DNA of 23,257 bases from Acidimicrobiales bacterium (lineage in GTDB: Bacteria; Actinomycetota; Acidimicrobiia; Acidimicrobiales; Acidimicrobilacustridaceae), in contig JALRFT010000028.1 of NCBI GenBank assembly GCA_023261915.1, positions 1 to 23,257 on the forward strand. The letters are read 5' to 3'. The notes beneath the pieces are model-generated. The model ran no database searches, had not been told where the DNA came from, and worked only from the letters and a program-made list of their open reading frames with translations. A program made the translations under genes and the position numbers. Of this stretch, positions 1-7,493 are shown piece by piece (position 1 is the stretch's first letter; each line of letters opens with the position of its first letter).

Positions 1-11
1 ATCTCGCTGCT

Positions 12-1154
12 GTGCCCGTCGAGTTGGGGTTCCTTCCGCCGCAGCAGGCAATTGAAGATCCCGAACACCCGGGCCTCCTGCGTGCCGGACCACGGGCCGC
101 GGCGCCCTATGGCGACGATCGCGTCGAGTTCAACACCTGTACGGCGACAGACCTGAGCGTCAGCTCGGGAGCGCTCCCGGACCTTGTCCAGCACGGCCTC
201 GACACGGTCGATCTTGGTGGTCTTGGTGCGCTGCAAGAAGCCTGCTCTCGGGCGCTCGCTGCCGGACGAGTTGTGCCCGATGATGCACAGGCAATTCGAG
301 GGGCACTCGATGGGGCCGAGTTGAGGTGCGCCAGCGGTCGGTCGCTCACTGTGCGTTTCCTCGCCGGGGAGGGATTCTTCATGCGGACGGTTGGCCCACG
401 TCGCTTGGCGATGGTGCCGCCCGATGCGGACGGGATGAATAATCACGGCGGGGCTGTGGCTGTCCATGCGGACCAGGACGTGTACGGGACTCCGCTCGTC
501 CAACTGATGGGGGGACGCGCCCCCGAGTTGTTTCGCCATGTCTCGCCCGACGGGGAGAACCATGGGGCTGATCTCATGCTGGTGAACCTCTGGGTCCCAC
601 TCCAGCAAGTTGTAGCGCCGCTGGTACTCGCTGATGGACAGAGCATTGACCGGCGTCGCCATCAGCTTCGATACGGCCTGCCTACGACCTCATTCCTTGA
701 ACGAGAAGAGGGAATGGAGATCAACGACATCTGGTCGTTCCTGCACGATGACGCTCAGCGTTGGTACTTCCGCTCTTCGATGGATTACCGAACGGCATGG
801 GTGTTCAACACCCTGAGCACTCCCCACGGTGCTGGAGTCCTACCGGGTGAGGACCTGGCCGCACGATGCGTTCAGGTGCTTGGGGATGTGGAGGGCGCAG
901 CAGGACGTAATGATGTTGCGGCGCTGGAGGCCGCACTTGCCGAGGTTGCCTACACCTCGGTCCCCGAGGGTGTTCCAGCACCGTTGAACGCGGCCATTGA
1001 GCGAATGCTTGAGTTATGTGGGGTGGCCGCTGCGGACCTGCCGGGCACGCTCACCGATATTGGCGGGGAGTGGTCCGGGGCCGCATCCGCCGCCCGACGG
1101 GCGGTCGTTCGCATGTCCCTTGAGTTGCGACTCGTTGTGAGCATCACCGATTAG
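12..1154 (+). CDS. CmcJ/NvfI-like Fe(II)/2-oxoglutarate oxygenase family protein, possibly 5'-truncated by the window
   Basis: No exact function can be named. The core resembles the CmcJ/NvfI hydroxylase/desaturase family, which uses Fe(II) and 2-oxoglutarate on small molecules. Seen: an HxD pair in VHADQD (H152, D154), a family-like NLWVPL (about 192-197) followed by APLVLADGQS, a distal histidine in TPHGAG (H272), and a C-terminal RxSxExR pattern (R367, S369, E371, R373) where this family binds the co-substrate. These fit a two-His-one-carboxylate iron site. About 90 residues separate the distal His from RxSxExR, more than I expect, so there may be an inserted helical segment (about 280-360). 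No signal peptide or membrane segment is visible. The GTG at 12 has no visible ribosome binding site and the frame is open to the window edge, so the true start may lie upstream. The gene converges on the ion channel gene. Assignment is from motif memory only. Confidence 0.6.
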   Translation: MPVELGFLPPQQAIEDPEHPGLLRAGPRAAAPYGDDRVEFNTCTATDLSVSSGALPDLVQHGLDTVDLGGLGALQEACSRALAAGRVVPDDAQAIRGALDGAELRCASGRSLTVRFLAGEGFFMRTVGPRRLAMVPPDADGMNNHGGAVAVHADQDVYGTPLVQLMGGRAPELFRHVSPDGENHGADLMLVNLWVPLQQVVAPLVLADGQSIDRRRHQLRYGLPTTSFLEREEGMEINDIWSFLHDDAQRWYFRSSMDYRTAWVFNTLSTPHGAGVLPGEDLAARCVQVLGDVEGAAGRNDVAALEAALAEVAYTSVPEGVPAPLNAAIERMLELCGVAAADLPGTLTDIGGEWSGAASAARRAVVRMSLELRLVVSITD

Positions 1155-1164
1155 GCCAACGGTT

Positions 1165-1185
1165 GCATTGCCGCGGTGGCAGTGC
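1165..1185. terminator. Hairpin between convergent genes, possible bidirectional terminator
   Basis: Arms gcattgcc (1165-1172) and ggcagtgc (1178-1185) pair over eight positions with one G-T wobble around a five-base loop. It lies 10 bases after the oxygenase stop and 50 bases beyond the stop of the convergent channel gene. No T-run follows on either strand, so it is a weak candidate for an intrinsic terminator. Confidence 0.3.
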
Positions 1186-1234
1186 GGACCGTGCGCTGCG
1201 GCACGAGCGAGGCGGCCACCGAGGCCCCAACTGG

Positions 1235-2347
1235 TCAGACGAAGAGATAGAAGATGACCATCAAGGCGCACGCCACCAGGAATGTGGCTGTTGCGATGGC
1301 GAACGTACGACGGTCATGACGGATGAGGATTGCGTCGTCGACCGCCTGTCCCCGCTTCCACGTGGTGTAGGTGGTCTCAGCGAGGCCAGCAGCGATGAAG
1401 AGGAAGGCCAGGAGGTAGAGCGAGTCGACGAATCCCAGATAGTCCATGAGCGGCATCTCCCCGTCGGTGATCCACTTGAGGGCGACGAGCGTCAGGAGTG
1501 CGCTGATACCGAGGCCGAAACGGGCGTCGATATGTTCCGGTCGGATTAAGAAGACCATGGCGGCGCACATCACGATCACGAGCAGGGGCACGAAGGTCTT
1601 CACCGCTGAAGGAAGCCAGGGCCTCTGCATCGGAACCTCAACGGTGACGCGAGACGACAGACTGCTGCCGGTGTTGCGGGCACCGAGTGCTGGGTATTCC
1701 CAGTCCGTCACCGTTGCGATCGGCGTTCCGATCACGTAGCCGGGGACTGAGAGGTCTGCTGAGGTCTGCACGGCGGGATCGTCAAGAGCGAAGACGACGC
1801 CGTCGGATCCGAGGTCCTTGTCTTCAAGGATGATGCGCAGGTCCAACTCGTCGAAGGGATAGTCCTCGAGCGGCATGTTGGTCTTGAACATCGACATGAT
1901 GTGTTCGCGGTAGTAATACGACCCGTCCTCAAGCTGGACCGGCTCTTCGGTATTCGATGAGCGCATGGTGGCCCACCGTTCGGCGTCGTTCATGAACTCG
2001 ATGGAATCCGTGGGGTTGAAGCTTGGGTCGGACCACTGGTACCAGATGTAGAAATCGATCTGGTAGCGGTGGCGTGCCAGGTCGATGTCCTGGATGTCAT
2101 TGATCAGGAATCCGACCCGAACCACTGCGGGCTCGCCGGGGTTGCTGGCCGCCGACCCGGCAGCATCGGTGGGTTCGAGGGTGACGATTGGTTCGACTGG
2201 ATCCAGACCGGCGGAATTGGGTTGTGCGTCAGCGCTGGTGTCGGCTGCGCCGGGACCGAGGAAGCCCCCAAGGTTGAGCACCGTGAGCAGGACAGCGACG
2301 ACAAGCATGATGCGAATCGCAAGACCTGGTGCTCCCCCCCTCGGCAT
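1235..2347 (-). CDS. Prokaryotic pentameric ligand-gated ion channel (Cys-loop receptor superfamily) homologue
   Basis: Likely forms a homopentameric, ligand- or proton-gated channel in the cytoplasmic membrane, as GLIC and ELIC do. From the ATG at 2347 (370 aa): N-terminal hydrophobic segment about 11-31; extracellular beta domain about 74-243, beginning VRVGFLINDIQDID and containing FYIWYQWSD (99-107); a Cys-less loop equivalent FKTNMPLEDYPFDELDL (154-170) with the superfamily YPFD core; M1 about 250-268 with P254; M2 about 276-294; M3 about 303-323; M4 about 348-370. Aligning M2 by hand to GLIC puts D274 at -2', S282 at 6' and L285 at 9', typical pore positions. There is no large M3-M4 loop, as in other bacterial members. 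An in-frame GTG at 2404 would add 19 polar residues before the signal; I prefer 2347, although neither start has a clear ribosome binding site. It lies 71 bases downstream of the lipoprotein gene on the same strand. The ligand is unknown. Confidence 0.8.
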   Translation of the reverse strand: MPRGGAPGLAIRIMLVVAVLLTVLNLGGFLGPGAADTSADAQPNSAGLDPVEPIVTLEPTDAAGSAASNPGEPAVVRVGFLINDIQDIDLARHRYQIDFYIWYQWSDPSFNPTDSIEFMNDAERWATMRSSNTEEPVQLEDGSYYYREHIMSMFKTNMPLEDYPFDELDLRIILEDKDLGSDGVVFALDDPAVQTSADLSVPGYVIGTPIATVTDWEYPALGARNTGSSLSSRVTVEVPMQRPWLPSAVKTFVPLLVIVMCAAMVFLIRPEHIDARFGLGISALLTLVALKWITDGEMPLMDYLGFVDSLYLLAFLFIAAGLAETTYTTWKRGQAVDDAILIRHDRRTFAIATATFLVACALMVIFYLFV

Positions 2348-2360
2348 GTTCCGATCATAG

Positions 2361-2375
2361 GTGCCGTGACGGCAC
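2361..2375. promoter_or_regulatory. Perfect inverted repeat between lipoprotein and channel genes
   Basis: GTGCCG-TGA-CGGCAC is a perfect palindrome with 6-base arms and a 3-base centre, 13 bases upstream of the channel start at 2347. It could be an operator, or an RNA hairpin that separates translation or transcription of the channel from the upstream lipoprotein gene. There is no T-run after it. Symmetry is seen; function is inferred. Confidence 0.3.
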
Positions 2376-2418
2376 TGTCGTCCGGAGCGATGTGGACTCG
2401 ACACCAGGTGGGGGAGCC

Positions 2419-2937
2419 TCAGCCGATGAGTTCGAATGTGTGGGTGTACGTGCCGTCGTCGTTTCGGCTTGTGGTCACCTGCCCGGTCGCTCCGAGGTAG
2501 GCCCCGGTCCCTCCGGTCACCGAGCGAACCTGGGTGAGACCTGGTTGCATCTCGGCATCGACGAGCGGATAGACCGTCGCCCCGGTGACCACGAGCTGAT
2601 CATTGCCGAGCTGGAATACGAGCGTTCCGATCCGCTCTTCGAGCACTTCGTCGTTCGCCGGTTGGGGGAAATCCGCAGTGATCAGCGTGCCGAGGAGATT
2701 GCCGGTCAGCCCATCGTCGGTGGTGATGACTGCGTCGAAGACTCTTAGCGAGCCGGGCGACGTCGAACCGCCATCTGAGGGTGTGAGGGCAAACGTGTCG
2801 AGCTCTGGTGGACCCTGGCGGATCACCAGAGTGCGGCTGGTCGTCGTGTCGCCGCACGCCGCACCGGCGACCACGAGTGAGGCGACCAGTGCCGCAACGA
2901 CGAGAGGATGGGGACGAGACTTCGCTCGAGTGTTCAC
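2419..2937 (-). CDS. Putative lipoprotein with dirigent-like / allene-oxide-cyclase-barrel-like domain
   Basis: A 172-residue exported protein of unknown role. The GTG at 2937 is chosen because AGAAGGG lies about 6 bases upstream; the longer frame from 3000 would place 21 polar residues ahead of the signal. Signal: basic RAKSR, hydrophobic stretch 12-27, then a cysteine (C28) followed by GDTTTS. The lipobox reads GAAC, with Gly rather than Leu/Val/Ile at -3, so lipidation is likely but not certain. Mature part: VFDAVITTDDGLTGNLLGTL, then alternating strands ending VTGGTGAYLGATGQV and a final YTHTFELIG. This GGTGxYxGATGxV pattern is typical of small eight-stranded dirigent/AOC-barrel proteins in actinobacteria; no enzyme residue can be named. 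The channel gene follows 71 bases downstream on the same strand, and a DUF1330 gene diverges upstream. Confidence 0.6.
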   Translation of the reverse strand: MNTRAKSRPHPLVVAALVASLVVAGAACGDTTTSRTLVIRQGPPELDTFALTPSDGGSTSPGSLRVFDAVITTDDGLTGNLLGTLITADFPQPANDEVLEERIGTLVFQLGNDQLVVTGATVYPLVDAEMQPGLTQVRSVTGGTGAYLGATGQVTTSRNDDGTYTHTFELIG

Positions 2938-3122
2938 GGGGCGCCCTTCTGTGGTGGATGATTGCTTCAGGTGACCCGGCTGATCCTCGGATCTTCTCAC
3001 CGCTCGCCACGGAGACGTCTGGGTCGTTCGGATTGTGCCATGTTGCGGGGCTTTTGGGGGGCTGCGGCCACGCGGCGGTGCAGCCTGTAGCGTCCATATG
3101 CCTAACGACCAGAGGAGCGCCC
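2938..3122. other. Divergent intergenic region (185 bases)
   Basis: Separates the lipoprotein gene (minus) from the DUF1330 gene (plus) and must hold promoters for both. I could not pick out a -35/-10 pair on either strand with confidence, nor a repeat or small RNA. Confidence 0.4.
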
Positions 3123-3530
3123 GTGTCCATCCGGCCCAACGCCCAACAGTTCACCGAGTACACCCAGTCCTCCCTTGACGGCGAGGTTGTCATGCTCAAT
3201 CTGCTGAAGTTCAAGCGATCTGAGGAGGGGACGAGCGCCACTGGTCGGAGCTCGTATGACCGCTACGGGGACGCTGTTGTGAAGATGGTGGAGCGACAGG
3301 GCGGCCGACTGCTCTGGGGCGGCTCGGCCCGCCACGTCTTCATTGGCGACGTTGACGCCAATGAGTGGGACGCCGTGGTGTTGGTGAGTTACCCCTCGCG
3401 CGACGCTTTCCTCGAGATGATCTCAACACCGGAGTACAGCGAGATCCACACCCATCGGGACGAGGGCCTGGCCGAGACGGTGGTTATTGCCTGTGCTCCG
3501 TTCCCGGGCTTCCGGACCGAATCGGACTGA
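3123..3530 (+). CDS. DUF1330 family protein (dimeric alpha+beta barrel)
   Basis: 135 residues. The GTG at 3123 is chosen because AGGAG sits 7-9 bases upstream and because the family core GEVVMLNLLKFKR begins about 20 residues in. Other family-typical blocks are a YDRYGDAV segment, GGRLLWGG, a central WDAVVLVSYPSRDAFLEM and the terminal VIACAPFPGF. DUF1330 proteins are small ferredoxin-like-fold dimers related to EthD and antibiotic-biosynthesis monooxygenases; most have no known reaction. Family membership is strong, the function is not. The stop codon lies four bases before the sulfatase ATG, so the two are almost certainly cotranscribed and perhaps translationally coupled. It may act on, or chaperone, a product of the sulfatase/dehalogenase pathway, but that is inference from position. 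Confidence 0.8.
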   Translation: MSIRPNAQQFTEYTQSSLDGEVVMLNLLKFKRSEEGTSATGRSSYDRYGDAVVKMVERQGGRLLWGGSARHVFIGDVDANEWDAVVLVSYPSRDAFLEMISTPEYSEIHTHRDEGLAETVVIACAPFPGFRTESD

Positions 3531-3534
3531 CACC

Positions 3535-5136
3535 ATGGGGCGCAACATTCTGCTGATCACCACGGATCAGCAACGCTATGACTCGCTGGGCTGCAACGGG
3601 GGAACCGTTGCTCGTACGCCGGTCGCTGATCGGCTTGCCGCCGAGGGGATCAACTACCACCGGGCCTACAACCAGAACACCGTGTGTACACCGGCCCGGT
3701 CCACCATCCTTACCGGCCAGTACGTACGCACCCACGGAGCGTCGGCGAACGGGATCCCACTACCCGTCGATGCTCCTTCGATTGCCGCTCACCTTCGTGA
3801 ACAAGCCGGGTACCGAACGGCTCTGCTCGGTAAGGCGCACTTCGAACCCGCCTTCGACTTCAAGGGTCGTTACGAGGAGAACCGGCGGGTCCGCGACCGT
3901 GAGACCGGGTACTTCCGTGGGTTTGAGACGTCCATTCAGGCGGCGCATGTCGGTTCGTTCAACGGCCGCCCCGTGCAGCACTACGGATTGTGGCTGCGGG
4001 ACAACCACCCTGAATGGCTTGAAAGTTTCGCTCCGCTGCTCGGGGCTGTTCCGGGCGGTGACACCGGTGCACCGGAAACGTTGAACAATCCCATCCCGCG
4101 GGAGATTTATCACACGGACTGGGTGGCGGATCTGACCATCGCCGAGTTCGACACCTACAACGACGATGACAACTGGTTTGTGTGGATGAGCTTTCCCGAC
4201 CCGCATCACCCTTGGGATCCTCCCGCCAGCGAACTCGGCCGCGTCCCGTGGCGCGATCTTGATCTGCCGCCGGGACACCCTGGCAGCGACGACGCCATCG
4301 CAGCGGTGCTGGCCACCAAGCCCGCCCACTGGCTGGCCTACTGGGAGGGCACCTACGCCAATCAGGAAGGCGGCCCCGCCAACTTCCGTCCGCAGCAACT
4401 CACCCATGACAACATCCGTGAGATCAATGCCAAGGTCCATGTCATGAACGAGTTGATTGACGAGGCCTGCGGCCGGGTGCTCGGTCATCTCGCTGCCAAG
4501 GGCTGGCTGGACAACACGGATGTGTTCTTCACCACGGATCACGGCGAGATGCAGGGTGACTACGGCTTCGTCTATAAGGGGCCGTTCCACACCGATTCTC
4601 TTATGCGTCTCCCGTTCATCTGGCGGCCGGCGCCCACAGCCGGTGTCGCTCCCGCCGAAGTCACCGACCCCGTCGGCCAACTCGACCTGGCCGCCACGTT
4701 CTGTGAGATCGCCGGTATCCCGGTGGCGGAGTGGATCGAAGGAACACCACTTCCGACTGCCGATGGTCAGGGCAGCCACGAACGGGTGCTGTGCGAGTGG
4801 GACAGTCAGTTCCCGTCCTATGGCATGCACATGCGGACCATCTACCGCGACGGCTGGATCTGCACGGCGTATGAAGCTTCCACAGGTGGCCAACCCAATG
4901 GCCTTGAGAAGGACCCCTTCGCCCAACAGCTTCTGGGTGACCGGCTGCTCGAACCGATCGCCATTCAGTACGACGGCACCGAAGGGGAGCTCTACAACAC
5001 CGAGACGGACCCCCATCAGTGGCACAACCTTTGGGACGACCCGGCCTACCGATCAGTTCGTGACGATCTCGTGGCTGATCTCTATGCCTCGCTGCCCAAG
5101 AACTTCAACCGTCGCGATGTCGAGGCGGTGGCATGA
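3535..5136 (+). CDS. Type I (formylglycine-dependent) sulfatase
   Basis: Hydrolyses a sulfate ester; substrate unknown. 533 residues from the ATG at 3535. Seen: N-terminal metal-binding start NILLITTDQQ (D11), the sulfatase signature NTVCTPARSTILTG with the C-x-P-x-R modification site at C51 (converted to formylglycine in active enzymes), GKAHF after the signature, PDPHHPWDPP, and the second metal block TTDHGEMQGDYG (D335, H336) followed by YKGPFH. The C-terminal subdomain contains ELYNTETDPHQWHNL, a usual end of this family. No signal peptide, so it should be cytosolic and act on small imported sulfate esters (choline-, alkyl- or aryl-type, or short sulfated sugars) rather than on polymer outside the cell. 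A formylglycine-generating enzyme must be encoded elsewhere. An in-frame start at 3487 would overlap the DUF1330 gene by 44 bases and was not chosen. Confidence 0.92.
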   Translation: MGRNILLITTDQQRYDSLGCNGGTVARTPVADRLAAEGINYHRAYNQNTVCTPARSTILTGQYVRTHGASANGIPLPVDAPSIAAHLREQAGYRTALLGKAHFEPAFDFKGRYEENRRVRDRETGYFRGFETSIQAAHVGSFNGRPVQHYGLWLRDNHPEWLESFAPLLGAVPGGDTGAPETLNNPIPREIYHTDWVADLTIAEFDTYNDDDNWFVWMSFPDPHHPWDPPASELGRVPWRDLDLPPGHPGSDDAIAAVLATKPAHWLAYWEGTYANQEGGPANFRPQQLTHDNIREINAKVHVMNELIDEACGRVLGHLAAKGWLDNTDVFFTTDHGEMQGDYGFVYKGPFHTDSLMRLPFIWRPAPTAGVAPAEVTDPVGQLDLAATFCEIAGIPVAEWIEGTPLPTADGQGSHERVLCEWDSQFPSYGMHMRTIYRDGWICTAYEASTGGQPNGLEKDPFAQQLLGDRLLEPIAIQYDGTEGELYNTETDPHQWHNLWDDPAYRSVRDDLVADLYASLPKNFNRRDVEAVA

Positions 5137-5192
5137 CCCAGGCGCTCATCGACTCAGCCTGTGCCCCGGTGCCCAGCCGACATCACCGATAA
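5133..5192 (+). other. 19-codon ORF overlapping the sulfatase stop (ATGA), possible translational relay
   Basis: The sulfatase stop is embedded in ATGA; the ATG at 5133 opens a 19-codon frame (starting MTQALIDSAC) that ends in TAA at 5190-5192, 14 bases before the dehalogenase ATG. The dehalogenase ribosome binding site GAGGAG begins immediately after that stop. It could carry ribosomes across the 70-base gap, or be chance. I recognise no protein family. Confidence 0.15.
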
Positions 5193-5206
5193 CGAGGAGA
5201 CCGGCC

Positions 5207-6112
5207 ATGAAGACCGTGAGAACACCCGATGACTGCTTTGCAGACTTACCCGATTTCCCGTTCGACCCCCACTACGCCGAGATCGCCGATGGCGACGGCG
5301 GCACACTCCGGGTTCACTATCTCGATGAAGGCCCGGTCGACGCCGATCCGGTGCTTCTCCTTCACGGTGAGCCCTCATGGAGTTACCTCTACCGGTTCAT
5401 GATCCCACCGCTCGTCGCTGCGGGTCACCGCGTGGTGGTGCCCGATCAGGTCGGGTTTGGCCGGAGCGACAAGCCGACCGAGCAGACGGACTACAGCTAC
5501 GCCCGCCATGTCGGCTGGATGTCAGAGCTCATCTTCGACGTTCTCGACCTCAACGACATCACCTTCTTCGGCCAGGACTGGGGCGGACTCATCGGCCTCC
5601 GCCTCGTCGCTGCGCAACCGGACCGCTTTGCCCGTGTGGCAGTGGGGAACACCGGCCTGCCGACGGGCGACCGGCCACCATCTGAAGCGTTTCTGCAGTG
5701 GCAGAAGTTCTCCCAAACGGCACCCGTCTTTCCCATTGGCACCATCATCAACGGTGGCACCGTGACCGAACTCCCACCTGAGGTCATTGCCGCCTACGAC
5801 GCCCCTTATCCCGATGACTCCTACAAGGCTGGTGCGCGTATCTGGCCGACGTTCGTACCAACCTCACCTGATGATCCGGAGGCACCAGCGAATCGGGCCG
5901 CATGGGAAACGCTCAAGAGTTTCGAGCGCCCGTTTCTCTGCTGCTTCAGCGATGCTGACCCCATCACTGCCGGAGGAGAGAAGGCGTTCCTTGGCACGAT
6001 CCCGGGGACTGCGGGTCAACCCCACACCACCATTGAGGGCGCCGGGCACTTCCTTCAAGAGGATGCCGGCCCACAACTCGCCAGCGTCCTCATTGATTTC
6101 ATCGGTCGGTGA
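5207..6112 (+). CDS. dhmA: Haloalkane dehalogenase, subfamily I (alpha/beta hydrolase)
   Basis: Cleaves carbon-halogen bonds of haloalkanes by hydrolysis, giving alcohol, halide and proton, in the cytosol. 301 residues; the ATG at 5207 has GAGGAG 8 bases upstream. Seen: oxyanion block LLLHGEPSWSYLYR (50-63, E55), nucleophile elbow GQDWGG with D124 and the halide-binding W125, a cap-domain tryptophan W165 in FLQWQKF that matches the second halide Trp of subfamily I, acid D251 in FSDADP, and base H281 in GAGHFLQED. D124/W125 fall at the same residue numbers as in Xanthobacter DhlA, and length is normal for the family. All catalytic residues are present, so it should be active; the substrate cannot be read from sequence. 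It is probably in one transcript with DUF1330 and sulfatase. Epoxide hydrolase, the main lookalike, is less likely because of W125 and W165. Confidence 0.9.
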   Translation: MKTVRTPDDCFADLPDFPFDPHYAEIADGDGGTLRVHYLDEGPVDADPVLLLHGEPSWSYLYRFMIPPLVAAGHRVVVPDQVGFGRSDKPTEQTDYSYARHVGWMSELIFDVLDLNDITFFGQDWGGLIGLRLVAAQPDRFARVAVGNTGLPTGDRPPSEAFLQWQKFSQTAPVFPIGTIINGGTVTELPPEVIAAYDAPYPDDSYKAGARIWPTFVPTSPDDPEAPANRAAWETLKSFERPFLCCFSDADPITAGGEKAFLGTIPGTAGQPHTTIEGAGHFLQEDAGPQLASVLIDFIGR

Positions 6113-6258
6113 ATTCTCGTTAGGCATGGCCATGGGCGCCGGTAGCCGATCGATCCCTTATTCGTCCTGCCTGTCAGTGACCGGGACGCAATGTTGCCGG
6201 CGAGAGCGGTTGCAGCATCGTTGGGAGCAATTGCTGAGTTGTCCTGAGTGGCGCACGG

Positions 6259-6281
6259 ACAGTCCCATGCTGAAGGACTGT
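6259..6281 (+). promoter_or_regulatory. 7-bp perfect hairpin just upstream of the GH5-like start
   Basis: Arms acagtcc (6259-6265) and ggactgt (6275-6281) enclose a 9-base loop, ending 11 bases before the ATG at 6293. If translation starts at 6293, the stem covers the only purine-rich stretch (AAGGA) that could serve as ribosome binding site, and could hold translation down. If the gene starts at the GTG 6248 it is simply coding sequence. Confidence 0.25.
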
Positions 6282-6292
6282 GGGCGCTGATC

Positions 6293-7435
6293 ATGGCGAG
6301 TCGGATCGGCGCCATAGCCGGAGCGGTGGCCGCCGGTGTCAAGGCGCGTGGCCTCTCGCGATCAGTAGAGGTTTTCGACCGGGCTCGCTGGAGTCGCGAC
6401 GAGGCGTCATCATGGCAGCGCCGCATCCCCCGGCTCTTCGGTTGCAACTTCGCGCCCTCTACTGCGGGCAATCAACTCGAGGTGTGGCAGGCCGAGACCT
6501 TCGACCCGGTGACCATTGACCGTGAACTCGGCTGGGCCGCGACGCTGCTCGGTATGAACAGCATCCGTCTCTACCTCCATGATCTGGCGTGGCAGGTTGA
6601 CCCCACCGGTTTTCTCCAGCGGCTTGACGAGGTGCTCGGGATTGCCGCAAGTCACGGCATCTCGGTGATGCCGGTGCTCTTCGATGGGATCTGGGACCCT
6701 GAACCTCGTCCGGGCCTGCAGCGTTCGCCGCGACCCGGTATCCACAACTCGACCTGGGTGCAGTCACCCGGAGCAGCGGTACTCAGTGACCGGAGCCGGT
6801 GGGCCGGTCTGGGTGACTATGTGGCAGCAGTCATGGGCCGCTTTGGCACCGACGATCGGGTCGTGGTCTGGGACCTGTTCAACGAACCAGACAGCTTCAA
6901 TCCCGCCTACGCCCATCGGGATGCCGCCCACAAACGCCGCCTGACGGCAGAGCTGCTTGAACAAGTCTGGGACTGGGCGGTCGAGGCGAACCCTGATCAA
7001 CCCCTCACAGTCGGCGTGTACGAGCAGGTCCAGCACCATCCTGAGCGGGCGAGTCGGGTGGCCCGCATCGCCATTGAGCGCTCCGATGTGATCAGTTTCC
7101 ACTGTTACCAGGGCGAGGCGGTGTTGCATCAGGCCATCAGGCGCCTCGGTCGTTACGAGCGTCCGGTCATCTGCACTGAGTGGCTGGGTCGACCGGTGTC
7201 ACCGGTGCGACTCGCCCGCCTCTTCGCCGCAGAAGAAGTCGGTGCCTACGCCTGGGGTCTTGTTGACGGTCGAACGCAGACGAAGTTCTCGTGGACCTCG
7301 TGGTATCGGCGAGATCGGGCGACACGGGGCTGGTTCCATGAACTGCTCCACCCCGACGGAACTCCCTATGACGAGCAGGAGGCTTCGGTGATGCGGGGGG
7401 CCTCACCTCGCACCGACCTTCGGTCACCGCCGTGA
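6293..7435 (+). CDS. GH5-like cellulase-family glycoside hydrolase
   Basis: A (beta/alpha)8 retaining glycosidase, probably on beta-linked oligosaccharides; substrate unknown. 380 residues from the ATG at 6293; a GTG at 6248 would add 15 residues, and neither start has a strong ribosome binding site. Seen: GCNFAPSTAGNQLEVWQ (50-66), TFDPVTIDRELGWAA, MNSIRLYLHDLAW (88-100), FDGIWDPEPRPG, HNSTWVQSPG, acid/base WDLFNEPD (E198) and nucleophile CTEWLGRP (E296), followed by AYAWGLVDGRTQT and FSWTSWY, typical of the end of this family. Both catalytic glutamates are present with normal spacing. The N-terminus has a mildly hydrophobic stretch (5-16) but no convincing signal peptide or cleavage site, so it is probably cytosolic. 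Gap to the dehalogenase is 180 bases, so it may have its own promoter. Confidence 0.82.
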   Translation: MASRIGAIAGAVAAGVKARGLSRSVEVFDRARWSRDEASSWQRRIPRLFGCNFAPSTAGNQLEVWQAETFDPVTIDRELGWAATLLGMNSIRLYLHDLAWQVDPTGFLQRLDEVLGIAASHGISVMPVLFDGIWDPEPRPGLQRSPRPGIHNSTWVQSPGAAVLSDRSRWAGLGDYVAAVMGRFGTDDRVVVWDLFNEPDSFNPAYAHRDAAHKRRLTAELLEQVWDWAVEANPDQPLTVGVYEQVQHHPERASRVARIAIERSDVISFHCYQGEAVLHQAIRRLGRYERPVICTEWLGRPVSPVRLARLFAAEEVGAYAWGLVDGRTQTKFSWTSWYRRDRATRGWFHELLHPDGTPYDEQEASVMRGASPRTDLRSPP

Positions 7436-7493
7436 GTCCTACCCACAGCCCAGACTGACGACGACTGCCGGGTCCTGACTGTTCGGTGCGTAT

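Noticed and set aside
2808..3122. Upstream extension of the DUF1330 frame to 2808
   Set aside because: It would overlap the lipoprotein gene on the other strand and adds residues without family similarity; the GTG at 3123 has a good ribosome binding site.
3760..5025. A 421-codon open frame on the minus strand across the sulfatase gene
   Set aside because: It lies wholly inside a well-supported sulfatase, has no recognisable motifs, and such antisense frames are expected in GC-rich genes.
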